Part shown: piece after piece, positions 16,446-25,194 of the stretch
Layout: every line of letters begins with the position of its first letter
Position numbering within the stretch: the first letter of the stretch is position 1
Source of the DNA: G016756615 sp035556195
GTDB taxonomy: Bacteria > Pseudomonadota > Alphaproteobacteria > Rhizobiales > Rhizobiaceae
Direction of reading: 5' to 3'
Assembly (NCBI GenBank): GCA_035556195.1
Contig: DATMFK010000017.1
Location: 372,001 to 436,000 of the forward strand
Length of the DNA stretch: 64,000 nucleotides
Position numbers and translations under genes: made by a program
The notes under the pieces: generated by a model
Told to the model about the DNA's origin: nothing
Databases searched by the model: none
Seen by the model: only the letters and a program-made list of their open reading frames with translations

Positions 16446-17430
16446 CGCTGATCTCCAACGCAAAGCGGGCGACCGTTTCATCGGTGATGATCACAGACAC
16501 GTAGCCGCCTCTAAGCGCCGCCAACGCGATATGCGTCTTATCGGCGCCGGCGACGACACCGATCGAGCACCGCTTGGACTTCAGATGGTCGATGCGCAGG
16601 CCCACCGTCCGGTCATCCAGGACGGCGTCGACGATCTGGCCGCGCGCATCGACGAAACGGCCGAGTATGTCTCCCACGGCGCCCGCTGCCTTCAGGCGGT
16701 CGAGGTCGCTTTCCTCCAGGTAGCCCGAGCCGAACAGAACCGAATCGTTGCTGATCGGGCCCATGCTGAAACAGACCACCTCCGCCTTTTGGGCAAGCTC
16801 GAGCACACGTTCGACAATTGGATCTTCCTCCAATGCGCGGCGTGTGGAACTCTTGCCGACAATTGCGGGAACGGGCAGCAGGGTCGCAACGCCATTTGCG
16901 GTCTTCGCGATTTCCTCGGCCACCGCGCTGGTCTGGGAGGCGGTCGAGCGCAGGTTGATCGCGCCGTTGAGCAGCACCACGTGCAGGCCGGGGCTCCAGT
17001 TGGCAGGAAGCCGCCTCGCCACTGCCGTCATGGTACGTCCCCAGGAGACGCCCAGCAGATCGGGCTTGGGGTTGATGCCGACGAGATAGTTGGCGGCAGC
17101 TTGCGCGACAGCCTCGATCAGCAAGGCGTTATCGGCAGCCACGCCGTTCGGCACAACGATCGCGTCGTGCAATCCATAGGCTTGTTGCAACTTCACTTCT
17201 AGATCGGTGCGCCTGCGCGTGCGGGGCGTGATCTCGATGCGCACGACACCGAGCTCGCGCGCCTCGGTGAGAAGGCGCTTCACCTGCCATCTGGTCAGGC
17301 CGACTTCGGTGGCGATTTCGCTCTGCGTTCGCTCCAGATCGTAGAAGAGCTTTGCCACCCGAACCATGAGATGCTCGCGCTGCTCGTCCGACGGCAGGCG
17401 TACGGATTGGGTCTGGCCCGCCTCGCTCAT
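16435..17430 (-). CDS. SorC/DeoR-type sugar-responsive transcriptional regulator
   Basis: A 331-residue regulator. The N terminus carries a helix-turn-helix (LFYDLERTQSEIATEVGLTRWQVKRLLTEARELG, ~25-60). The rest is the SorC sugar-phosphate-binding domain (LLGVSWGRTMTAVARRLP, VVCFSMGPISNDSVLFG, CSIGVVAGADKTHIALAALRGG). Regulators of this family, such as LsrR, EryD and DeoR of Bacillus, usually repress and are released by a phosphorylated intermediate. Start at ATG 17430 (MSEAGQTQ) overlaps the kinase stop as ATGA. It sits inside the operon it probably controls; the inverted repeat at 21161-21188 is the obvious candidate operator. Confidence 0.9.
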   Translation of the reverse strand: MSEAGQTQSVRLPSDEQREHLMVRVAKLFYDLERTQSEIATEVGLTRWQVKRLLTEARELGVVRIEITPRTRRRTDLEVKLQQAYGLHDAIVVPNGVAADNALLIEAVAQAAANYLVGINPKPDLLGVSWGRTMTAVARRLPANWSPGLHVVLLNGAINLRSTASQTSAVAEEIAKTANGVATLLPVPAIVGKSSTRRALEEDPIVERVLELAQKAEVVCFSMGPISNDSVLFGSGYLEESDLDRLKAAGAVGDILGRFVDARGQIVDAVLDDRTVGLRIDHLKSKRCSIGVVAGADKTHIALAALRGGYVSVIITDETVARFALEISDGE

Positions 17431-18947
17431 CGGCCGGCTCCCGAAGTCTGCTGTGCCGCAAGTGTGTGGAAAAGCGGCCGAAGGGCCTGAGTAGCCTCTC
17501 GATAGCTCGACATCGCTTCGGCGTACCATCCTGTCCGAGAGATGTCCGGTTCGAGGCCGCGCGTCGGCGCAGTACAAGCATCCGAGGCGGCGATGAGATT
17601 GGGAAACAATCCCAGAGCCGATGCCGAGCAGACGGCCGTGCCGACGAGCGACAGATTGTCCTCGTGCGCGACCTGAACCGGTCGTCCCAGCGCGTCGACC
17701 GTCGATTGCAGCCAGAGCCGGTTCTTGCAGATACCGCCCGCCACCACGATACGGTGGATTTCCACCCCGCGTTGCTCGAGCACCTCGACGACATTCGCGG
17801 ATCCCAGCGAGATCGAGTCCACGGCCGAAGCGTACATGTCCGCGCGGTCGTGGCCGAGCGACAGCCCGAGGATCGCGCCACGCAGATTGGCGTCCCGATA
17901 GGGCGTGCGATTGCCCATCCAGTAGTCGAGCGTCAGCAGACCTGACCTCTCAGCGATGCGGCCGGCAGCTTCGGCGATCAACGCCGCATGGCCCGCCGTG
18001 TCGAGGCCGAAGATGGTGTGGCTTAGCCAATTGAGGATCGAACCGGTCGACACCTGTCCGGCTTCGACCAGCCAGAGGCCGTCAACCAACGCGTTAGGGT
18101 AGGGTCCCCAGAAGCCCGACACGTCTCCCTGTTCGGCGAGGTGGGTGAGATGGACATTGGACGTGCCGCCGATCAGCAGCATTCCGCCCGGCGCGACGGT
18201 ACCCGCCCCGAGCACGCCGATATGGGCGTCGATGCCGCCCTGCGCGACGATGGATTGCGAGGTGATACCAAGCGCGGCTGCTACATCCGGACGAAGAGCG
18301 GCCACCGTTTCCCCGACGGGTACAACCCGGCGCGGAAGTTTGTCCGCCAATTCAGGCACACCCAGCGCCGCATATATGTCCGGGACGAACCTGCCGTTGA
18401 GTGAATCGTAATTCCACTTGCAGGTGGCGTTCATCCGCGAAGCGGCCCACTCGCCCGTCAAGCGATAGTTGACGAAATCGAGGGCTTCGCAGATGACCGC
18501 GGCACGGTCATAGATCGGCCGTTCGTTTGCCGCGAGCCACATGGCCTTCGGTACCAGCCATTCGCTGGCGTCCTCGCCGCCGCTATAGGCCATCACCGGG
18601 TGGTCGATCCGCACGGTGTCGCGCGATTCCTTCGTCGCGCGGGCGTCCATCCAGAGAATGGCGGGTCGCAGCGGCACGCCTTCCCGGTCGCAGATGACGA
18701 CGGAAGAAGCGGTGGTCGCCACGCAGACCGCAGCGATCTCGCCGGTTCCGGCTTCAGCCACCGCCTGCGAGCCTGCGCGCAGCAGCGACCGCCACCACTG
18801 TTCGACGTCCTGCTCGGCCCAGCCGGGCTTCGGGTATCGGGTTTCGTATGATGCCTCGCTCAAGGAGAGCATCTTCTTGCGTTCGATGTCGTAGACGCCG
18901 GCTCTCACGCCCCCGGTGCCCAGATCAATGCTCAGAACCTTCGTCAT
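17427..18947 (-). CDS. FGGY-family carbohydrate kinase
   Basis: ATP-dependent sugar or polyol kinase of 506 residues. The N-terminal phosphate loop is LSIDLGTGGVRAGVYD, ILWMDARAT is the substrate-loop block, QGGIDAHIGVLGAG carries the catalytic base Asp240, and the C-terminal domain has GGTSNVHL and VVAGGICKNRLWLQ. Substrate cannot be read from sequence. Relatives include erythritol kinase EryA, ribulokinase and the AI-2 kinase LsrK. Placement with an Rbs-type importer, a Zn dehydrogenase and DeoC suggests a polyol or deoxysugar substrate. It has a 4-bp overlap with the regulator and a 29-bp gap after the dehydrogenase. Confidence 0.9.
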   Translation of the reverse strand: MTKVLSIDLGTGGVRAGVYDIERKKMLSLSEASYETRYPKPGWAEQDVEQWWRSLLRAGSQAVAEAGTGEIAAVCVATTASSVVICDREGVPLRPAILWMDARATKESRDTVRIDHPVMAYSGGEDASEWLVPKAMWLAANERPIYDRAAVICEALDFVNYRLTGEWAASRMNATCKWNYDSLNGRFVPDIYAALGVPELADKLPRRVVPVGETVAALRPDVAAALGITSQSIVAQGGIDAHIGVLGAGTVAPGGMLLIGGTSNVHLTHLAEQGDVSGFWGPYPNALVDGLWLVEAGQVSTGSILNWLSHTIFGLDTAGHAALIAEAAGRIAERSGLLTLDYWMGNRTPYRDANLRGAILGLSLGHDRADMYASAVDSISLGSANVVEVLEQRGVEIHRIVVAGGICKNRLWLQSTVDALGRPVQVAHEDNLSLVGTAVCSASALGLFPNLIAASDACTAPTRGLEPDISRTGWYAEAMSSYREATQALRPLFHTLAAQQTSGAGR

Positions 18948-18976
18948 GCCGTCGATACCTCCCGATGCTCGCCGCT

Positions 18977-19999
18977 TCAGGGCCGGAAAAGCACCTTGGA
19001 GAAAAACAGGCTGCGATCGTCCCTGAAGCGGGCGAACATTGCAGGGAGTTCGGAAAGATCAAGATCGTGCGTGATCATGAACTCCCATTCAAGTGCGCCC
19101 GAGCCCAGCTTTTCGAGCGAAACCGTCCATTGCGGGCCAGGGAAGGGCGCGCCGAACGAGTTCCAGGATCCGTGCAGGGAAACTTCCTGACGCAGGAAAT
19201 GCTGGAATGTCTTGTTCTCGAGGGGGACCTCGCCGACTGGGATGCCGATGAAGGCGACATGGCCGCTCGGCGCGGCAAGTCGTGCGGCGGCATTGATCGC
19301 CGATGGATGTCCGGCCGCCTCGATGATGATGTCGCACAGAAGGTCGCTGCCGGGTTCGGTCCCGGCCAGGAAGGTGTGCGTCGCGCCGGCGCGGCGCGCG
19401 AGTTCCAGCTTTGCCTCGGTCACGTCTATGGCCACCACCTGGCTCGCGCCCATCAGCTTCATCCATTGAATGGCGAAAAGGCCGATCGGCCCGCAACCAA
19501 TGACGCCGCCGCGCTGCCCGATGCGCACGCCGCCTGCCTTCCATATCGCGTGCAGTGCGATCGAGGCGGGGTCGGTCATGGCCGCCGCACGCGGGTCGAT
19601 CCCGTTCGGGGTCTTGATGAGGTTACTCACCGGCACGGCGACGAATTCGGCATAGGCGCCGTCGCGGCGCGATCCGAAGTAATCATAATGGCGGCAGCGA
19701 GAGAAATGGCCCTGTTGGCATTGGTCGCACTTGAAGCACGGCAACATGGGAGCGATCGCTACAAGTTCGCCCTGTTCGAAGCCTTCGACACCATCGCCGA
19801 CCTCGGTGATATGGCCGGAAAATTCATGGCCGCAGATCAGCGGCATTTTATGCGCGCCCTTGATCAGCATGCGCGGCAAGTCGGACCCGCAGACGCCGAC
19901 CGAGGCCACCCTGACGATCACGTGGCCATCCGAAACGACGGGTTTGGGAACGGTCTCGAGACGGATGTCTCCGGGCGTATGGAGAACTGCAGCGCGCAT
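18977..19999 (-). CDS. Zn-dependent medium-chain (polyol-phosphate type) dehydrogenase
   Basis: A 340-residue MDR-family dehydrogenase. The catalytic zinc site is CGSDLPRM with GHEFSG. The structural zinc loop CFKCDQCQQGHFSRC has all four cysteines. GVIGCGPIGLFAIQWMKLMG is the Rossmann loop, followed by VVAIDVTEAK, whose Asp suggests NAD. General resemblance is to galactitol-1-phosphate and sorbitol dehydrogenases. It lies between the binding-protein and kinase genes. Oxidation of the phosphorylated substrate before aldol cleavage is the likely step, inferred from order. Confidence 0.9.
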   Translation of the reverse strand: MRAAVLHTPGDIRLETVPKPVVSDGHVIVRVASVGVCGSDLPRMLIKGAHKMPLICGHEFSGHITEVGDGVEGFEQGELVAIAPMLPCFKCDQCQQGHFSRCRHYDYFGSRRDGAYAEFVAVPVSNLIKTPNGIDPRAAAMTDPASIALHAIWKAGGVRIGQRGGVIGCGPIGLFAIQWMKLMGASQVVAIDVTEAKLELARRAGATHTFLAGTEPGSDLLCDIIIEAAGHPSAINAAARLAAPSGHVAFIGIPVGEVPLENKTFQHFLRQEVSLHGSWNSFGAPFPGPQWTVSLEKLGSGALEWEFMITHDLDLSELPAMFARFRDDRSLFFSKVLFRP

Positions 20000-20132
20000 G
20001 CTCAGAAAGGTCCTGCTTCAGGGGTTGATGTTCTTCCGGCAAGCACGTGCTCGCCGCCTCGGCTCATCCCTCGCGAGAGCCGGCGAACCGACCCTCGCGA
20101 GGCTGGGGAGGATGCTCGTTTTCCGAGCCTGC

Positions 20133-21128
20133 TTACTGGCCGATCACCTGTGGCCGGTATTCTGCGAACAATCCGTCATGCTTGAACGTCCCGACATTGG
20201 CGGGCGTGACAAGCTGAGTGCCGGCGTCGACGAAGTCGGAAACCTTCCGATCGGCTGCCGCTTCGCGCGCGACCTGGATGGTCACGTCGCCAAGATACTG
20301 AGGATCGTTGAGTGCGGTCGCGATGTAGTTGCCGCTGTTTTGCATGAGCTGCAGCGCTTCCGACAGACCGTCGACGCCGGCCACGAACACGTCGTTGCGG
20401 CCGTTCTCGGTCAAGACCTGCAGTGCGCCGAGGGCCATGTCGTCATTATGAGCGTAGACGACCTTCACATCCGAATTGGCCTGCAACAGGTCTTGCATCG
20501 CGGTGACTGCGTTGGCTCGAATATATTCGGCATAAGGACCCTGGACGATCGTGTGGCCCGAGCCTTCGACGGCGGCATGGAAGCCGTCGCGACGGTCCAT
20601 CATGACGGCGCCGCCGGCGTCGCCCTGGATTTCGACGATCTTGGCGCCCTGGACGCCTTCGTCGGCCAGCTTCTTCACGACGGCTTCGCCCACCAGACGC
20701 CCCATCTCCTTGTTGTCGCGGCCGACATGCGCGGTGACACCCTTCCCATTGATCGGGCGGTCGACTGTAATGACGGGGATGCCGGCGGAGGTGGCGGCTT
20801 CAAGCGAGGGAACGACGGCGTCCGGATTGACCGGATTGATGATCAGCGCATCGACACCCTGGGTGATGAGATCCTGGATGTCGTTGTTCTGCTTGGAAAC
20901 GTCTCCGTTGGCGTCAAGAAAGATCAGCGTGTCACCACCCGCCTTGGCGGCGGCCTCGGCGCCGTTGCGGAGCTGGACATAGAAAGGCGACTGGAGCGTC
21001 ACCTGGCTGAAACCGATCTTCAGGCCTTCGGCCTGCGCACTCGCCGGCGAAAATCCGAGCGAGGCGGCAATCGAAAGCGACGAAACAGCGAATGCAATGC
21101 GGGCTAAAACGCTACGGCGGTCAAGCAT
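20133..21128 (-). CDS. Periplasmic sugar-binding protein (RbsB-like)
   Basis: First gene of the leftward operon. The 331-residue protein has a signal peptide (RRSVLARIAFAVSSLSIAAS, cleavage near ASAQA) and a type-I periplasmic-binding fold: GFSQVTLQSPFYVQLRNGAEA, DIQDLITQGVDALIINPVN, VITVDRPINGK, VYAHNDDMALGALQVL and VFVAGVDGL. These match RbsB-like ribose, galactose and polyol binders. The ATG has GGGAGGA four bases upstream, a very strong Shine-Dalgarno. A 133-bp gap follows before the dehydrogenase. Confidence 0.93.
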   Translation of the reverse strand: MLDRRSVLARIAFAVSSLSIAASLGFSPASAQAEGLKIGFSQVTLQSPFYVQLRNGAEAAAKAGGDTLIFLDANGDVSKQNNDIQDLITQGVDALIINPVNPDAVVPSLEAATSAGIPVITVDRPINGKGVTAHVGRDNKEMGRLVGEAVVKKLADEGVQGAKIVEIQGDAGGAVMMDRRDGFHAAVEGSGHTIVQGPYAEYIRANAVTAMQDLLQANSDVKVVYAHNDDMALGALQVLTENGRNDVFVAGVDGLSEALQLMQNSGNYIATALNDPQYLGDVTIQVAREAAADRKVSDFVDAGTQLVTPANVGTFKHDGLFAEYRPQVIGQ

Positions 21129-21160
21129 GGTGTCCTCCCATGGGTTCGTTTGTCATCTCC

Positions 21161-21188
21161 CAAATGTGCATAATTCTCACATTTGTGA
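21161..21188. promoter_or_regulatory. Inverted-repeat operator of the carbohydrate operon
   Basis: CAAATGTG (21161-21168) and CACATTTG (21178-21185) form perfect 8-bp arms with a 9-base spacer. The right arm is also the core of a second palindrome, TCACATTTGTGA (21177-21188). It lies 33-60 bp before the binding-protein start and just downstream of the candidate promoter, as expected for a roadblock or repressor site used by the SorC-type regulator. Confidence 0.6.
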
Positions 21189-21192
21189 TTTA

Positions 21193-21222
21193 AACCTACG
21201 GGGAAAAATCGGCCGTTGTCAA
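21193..21222 (-). promoter_or_regulatory. Candidate sigma-70-type promoter of the carbohydrate operon
   Basis: Leftward, TTGACA (21222-21217) is perfect consensus for -35. After an 18-base spacer, TAGGTT (21198-21193) could serve as -10. The -10 match is weak. Position, about 65-95 bp before the first gene and next to the operator, supports it. Confidence 0.5.
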
Positions 21223-21524
21223 TGAGGCCAAGCTCGGTCGGGCATCCGGGCCGAGGCAAGAGCGCTATCCCGCTGGTAGTATTGCTGTTTTCGGCTTTCC
21301 TTTTGTGGAGAAAGGCGGCCCGAATGCAGCCATCATCAGACATTGGCAGGAATGGCCGGTCACAATTCGAGCGGCAGGTGCACCATCGAACTGCGGTGGA
21401 GGAACCGTATCGTTCTCGTTGGACCATTTCGAACTAGGTCAGCATCATTGACATAAATTGGGCGGCGGCGCTTTATAGCGGATTGCCAAGCCAGAAAATG
21501 GCTTCGCCCGGCAAGGAGAAGATC

Positions 21525-22751
21525 GTGTCGACCTGGGAAGAAAAATATGCCGCGCGTGCCGAGCGCATGCGCGCGTCGGAAATCCGGGAATTGTTGAAGC
21601 TGCTCGATCAGCCCCACATCATCTCGTTCGCCGGCGGCATTCCAGATCCGCAGCTCTTCCCGAGCGAGGCGTTCCGTGCGGCCTATGACAACGTCCTTTC
21701 GGGGAACGCTGCCGGAGCCGCCCTGCAGTATTCCGTCAGTGAAGGCTTTCTGCCGCTGCGCAAGTGGCTGGTGGATCACATGGGCTCGCTCGGCATCCGC
21801 TGCACGCCTGAGAACATCGTGATCGTTTCCGGATCGCAGCAGGGACTGGACTATCTCGGCAAACTGTTCCTGTCGCCCGGCGATACGGCGCTCGTTGCCC
21901 GGCCGACCTATCTCGGCGCTCTCCAGGCATTCAACGCCTATGAACCACGCTACGACCGGCTCGCACCGGAAGGCAACAACATGACGCCGCAAGTTTATCG
22001 CGATGCGGCAGGGAAGGCGGGGGGACGAGTGGCGCTGGCTTATCTCACGCCGGAATTCTCCAATCCTAGCGGCGAAACCATCGATCGCGCGGCGCGCGAG
22101 CGACTACTGGACCTGACCGGCGAGTTGGATATTCCTCTGATCGAGGATGCCGCCTACCAGGCACTGCGTTACGACGGCGAGCCCGTGCCGCCCATCCTAG
22201 CGCTCGATGTCGAACGCAGCGGCGGCATCGACAACACGCGCACCATTTATTGCGGCACATTCTCGAAGACCCTTTCGCCGGGCCAGCGCGTGGGCTGGAT
22301 CTGTGCCGCCGCCCCGGTTGTCCGCAAGGTGGTCCTCATGAAGCAGGCCTCGGACCTGCACAGCCCGACGATCAACCAGGCCGTCATGCACGATGTCGCT
22401 GTCCGCCACTACGACGCCCACACGGCGATGCTGCGCGACGCTTATGGTCGTCGTCGCGATCTCCTGCTGCGGGCCCTGGCAAGGCACATGCCGGAAGGAA
22501 CCAGTTGGACGAAGCCTGAAGGCGGCATGTTCATCTGGGTAACCTTGCCCGAGGGCATGGACGGCGCCACGCTTCTCGCCCGCGCCCTCGAGACCGAGCA
22601 TGTCGCCTTCGTGCCCGGGCACGCTTTCCATGCCGACGGTTCAGGTGCCAATACGATCCGCCTCAGTTTCTCCCTCGCCGACGAAAGCGCCGCGGAGGAA
22701 GGAATGGCGCGGCTCGGGCGGTTGATCCGACGCGAGGCCGCCCGGCGCTGA
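21525..22751 (+). CDS. PLP-dependent class I/II aminotransferase
   Basis: A 408-residue fold-type I aminotransferase, closest in pattern to 2-aminoadipate/aromatic aminotransferases (LysN, ARO8 type). Blocks are ISFAGGIPDPQLFP, LQYSVSEGFLPLRKWL, VSGSQQGLDYLGKLF, PEFSNPSGE, LIEDAAYQALRY, GTFSKTLSPGQRVGW with the PLP-binding Lys, and IRLSFS. Start set at GTG 21525, which follows AAGGAG at 6 bases; ATGs at 21483 and 21498 lack Shine-Dalgarno signals. It is transcribed away from the carbohydrate operon and converges on the PBP1A gene. The physiological amino acid is unknown. Confidence 0.88.
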   Translation: MSTWEEKYAARAERMRASEIRELLKLLDQPHIISFAGGIPDPQLFPSEAFRAAYDNVLSGNAAGAALQYSVSEGFLPLRKWLVDHMGSLGIRCTPENIVIVSGSQQGLDYLGKLFLSPGDTALVARPTYLGALQAFNAYEPRYDRLAPEGNNMTPQVYRDAAGKAGGRVALAYLTPEFSNPSGETIDRAARERLLDLTGELDIPLIEDAAYQALRYDGEPVPPILALDVERSGGIDNTRTIYCGTFSKTLSPGQRVGWICAAAPVVRKVVLMKQASDLHSPTINQAVMHDVAVRHYDAHTAMLRDAYGRRRDLLLRALARHMPEGTSWTKPEGGMFIWVTLPEGMDGATLLARALETEHVAFVPGHAFHADGSGANTIRLSFSLADESAAEEGMARLGRLIRREAARR

Positions 22752-22816
22752 AATCCAGCCCTGCAGCCTGCGCACCCGCCCCCTGGCTGCCGAGATCAGC
22801 CGCCAAAGGGGCTTGA

Positions 22817-24976
22817 TCACAGGGCCGTCAGCTTGTTCGGCTTGTCGGGAAGATTGAGGACCGGCGCGGCCCGAAACAGGTCCGTCATGGCGCGCAGCAC
22901 ACGGGTGGTGTTGGCCGACAGGACGGGGGGACGTTGCAGACCGGGCGCGGCGCCTTCCCCTTCGGCGCTCTTCTTTTCCTTCTCCGCCGTTTTCGCGGCG
23001 ACCTCGGGCGAAACGAAGGGATGCTCGATTCCGGGTATTGGCTTCAGTTCGATGTTTTGGTGGGCATAAGCCATGAGCCTTTGCCAGGTCATTGCGGGCA
23101 GTGTGCCGCCGGTCATGTCTTTGGTCGAGGTGAAGTCGTCATTGCCCATCCACACGGCGGCAGTATAGTTGCCGGTGAAGCCGACATACCAGGCGTCGCG
23201 ATAGCTCTGCGTGGTGCCGGTCTTTCCTGCCGAGCGTATGCCCGGCAGCGCGGCACGGCGCGCCGTCCCGATCTCCGGGATCTGGACCAGGATCGAATTC
23301 ATTTCGGAAAGGGCCTTCTCCGACAGAACGCGATGCGGTTTTGGCGCATCCCGGTCAAAATCGTAGATCACCTCGCCTGAATGGGTGACAAGTTGCATTA
23401 TGCCGTGCCGGAGCCCGGCATAGCCGTTACTGGCGAACACGCTGTAACCGGTAGCCTGATCCATGACGGTCATGCCGGATGTGCCCAGCACCATGGTTTT
23501 GTGCGAGCTGATCTCGGATTCAACACCCATTGCCTTGGCCAATTCCTTGACAGGCTTGGTGGTCAGATGGTCCTTGGCCAGCCGCACGGGCACGGTATTG
23601 ATCGACTTGATCAGCGCCATGGAAAGCGTGATGCGGCCGGAATAGCCGCGCGAATAGTTCTTCGGCGACCAACCGCCCCAGGAGATCGGGCCGTCGGAGA
23701 TGACGTAGTCCGGCGTGAGGCCGCTTTCCATCGCGGCGGCATAGACGTAGGGCTTGAAGGAGGAGCCGGCCTGACGGAGAGCCTTCGTGGCGCGGTTGAA
23801 CTGGCTCGCACCGTAGTCGCGTCCGCCGACAATCGCACGCACGGCTCCGTTGGTCTCGATCACGACGATCGCGCCTTCGCTCACCCCGTAATCCTTGCCG
23901 AACTGCCGCAAGTGATATTCCAGGGACTCCTCGGCGGCCGCTTGGATGTTCATGTCGATCGTGGTGCGCGCGACCATGGAATGGACGCCTGACTTCTCGG
24001 CAATGCGTTTGGCCTCCTCGAACGCCCAGTCCAGGAAATAGTCGGGGCTCTTGCGGTTGCCGCGATCGACCACATTGGCGGGATGGAGACGCGCCGAAAG
24101 CACTTGGCCCTCGGTCATGAAGCCGCCCTGCACCATATTGGTCAGGACCTCGTTGGCGCGGGCGCGGGCGGCCGGCAGGTTCACGTGCGGCGCGTATTTC
24201 GCGGGTGCCTTGAAAAGGCCCGCCAGCATGGCCGCCTCCGCAAGGTTCAGGTCCTTGATCTGCTTGCCGAAATAGAAGTCGGCCGCGGCCGCTATCCCGA
24301 AGGTGCCGCCTCCCATGTAGGCGCGGTCGAGATAGAGCTGGAGGATCTCTTTCTTGCTGAGGTTCATCTCGAGCCAGAGGGAGAGAAACGCTTCCTTGAT
24401 CTTGCGCTCGACCGTACGTTCGTTCGACAGGAAAAGATTCTTGGCGAGCTGCTGCGTGATGGTCGAGCCGCCCTGCACCACCGAATTGGCGCGCACATTC
24501 TCCTGCATCGCGCGGGTGAGACCCAGGAAATCGATGCCGAAATGCGTGAAGAAGCGGCGGTCCTCCGTCGCCAGAACCGCCTTGAGGACATGATCGGGAA
24601 ACTCGTCGACCGGAACCGAATCGCGCTGGATGATGCCGCGCTGCCCGATCTCATTGCCGTGGCGATCCAGGAAAGTGACGGCGAAATCGCCTTGCGATCG
24701 CCAATCCTTCGACGTTTCCTCGAAGGCTGGCATGGCAAGCGCCAGCAGGACGATCGAACCCGCAGTGCCGAGCGTTGCAGCTTCGCTGGCGAGCTCGATC
24801 GTGGCGCGCCGCCAACCGGTGACCCGGAAGCGCCGGAAGAAGATGGTCAGTGTTTCCCAAAATTCGCGGGCCTTGAACCCCGCGTCATAGAGGCTCGAAT
24901 CGATCCAGGCATCGATGGCCAGCAGGCGTTTGGCCTTCAAGCCTTGCGGCTTCCGTGGTTCGACAGGATCCATCAT
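22817..24976 (-). CDS. Penicillin-binding protein 1A (bifunctional transglycosylase/transpeptidase)
   Basis: Builds peptidoglycan glycan strands and cross-links. The 719-residue protein has a cytoplasmic N terminus, one membrane segment (~72-86), and a GT51 domain with ATEDRRFFTHFGID, QGGSTITQQLAKNLFL and LQLYLDRAYMG. The transpeptidase has SSFK (active-site Ser), SIN in IKSINTVPVRLA, and GKTGTTQSYRDAWYVGF. The C-terminal tail is Lys/Glu/Ala-rich. Two adjacent ATGs could start translation (24976 or 24973). It is class A PBP; assignment to a numbered rhizobial Pbp1 paralogue is not possible here. No partner gene is adjacent. Confidence 0.93.
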   Translation of the reverse strand: MMDPVEPRKPQGLKAKRLLAIDAWIDSSLYDAGFKAREFWETLTIFFRRFRVTGWRRATIELASEAATLGTAGSIVLLALAMPAFEETSKDWRSQGDFAVTFLDRHGNEIGQRGIIQRDSVPVDEFPDHVLKAVLATEDRRFFTHFGIDFLGLTRAMQENVRANSVVQGGSTITQQLAKNLFLSNERTVERKIKEAFLSLWLEMNLSKKEILQLYLDRAYMGGGTFGIAAAADFYFGKQIKDLNLAEAAMLAGLFKAPAKYAPHVNLPAARARANEVLTNMVQGGFMTEGQVLSARLHPANVVDRGNRKSPDYFLDWAFEEAKRIAEKSGVHSMVARTTIDMNIQAAAEESLEYHLRQFGKDYGVSEGAIVVIETNGAVRAIVGGRDYGASQFNRATKALRQAGSSFKPYVYAAAMESGLTPDYVISDGPISWGGWSPKNYSRGYSGRITLSMALIKSINTVPVRLAKDHLTTKPVKELAKAMGVESEISSHKTMVLGTSGMTVMDQATGYSVFASNGYAGLRHGIMQLVTHSGEVIYDFDRDAPKPHRVLSEKALSEMNSILVQIPEIGTARRAALPGIRSAGKTGTTQSYRDAWYVGFTGNYTAAVWMGNDDFTSTKDMTGGTLPAMTWQRLMAYAHQNIELKPIPGIEHPFVSPEVAAKTAEKEKKSAEGEGAAPGLQRPPVLSANTTRVLRAMTDLFRAAPVLNLPDKPNKLTAL

Positions 24977-25194
24977 CGTTCACCTTGCCTCCATGCGCAT
25001 CTGGGAGCCAAATCGGAAATGTCACGGAAAAGGCCGCAAGGGAGGCCGCTGTTTTTCCCTGATTTTCCTCTCGGCGGCAAGAACAAAGGCCGGCAGCCCG
25101 GACCTTTTCGCAAACACGGTAAAGTGTAGGAACCGACGCAGGCAAACCGCGTTCCCACCTGGCGGCGTAGGTATGGCCATGCGAGGGTGGTAAG

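Larger units (their letters stand above)
21129..21524. other. Divergent control region between carbohydrate operon and aminotransferase
   Basis: About 396 bases with no supported gene. The left half contains the leftward promoter and inverted-repeat operator at 21161-21222. The right half carries the leader of the aminotransferase gene, whose start I place at the GTG at 21525. Confidence 0.6.

Noticed and set aside
18848..21107. Rightward ORFs of 445 and 458 residues
   Set aside because: Antisense to the dehydrogenase and binding-protein genes, which show complete family motifs.
24083..25129. 348-residue rightward ORF
   Set aside because: Shadow of the PBP1A gene.
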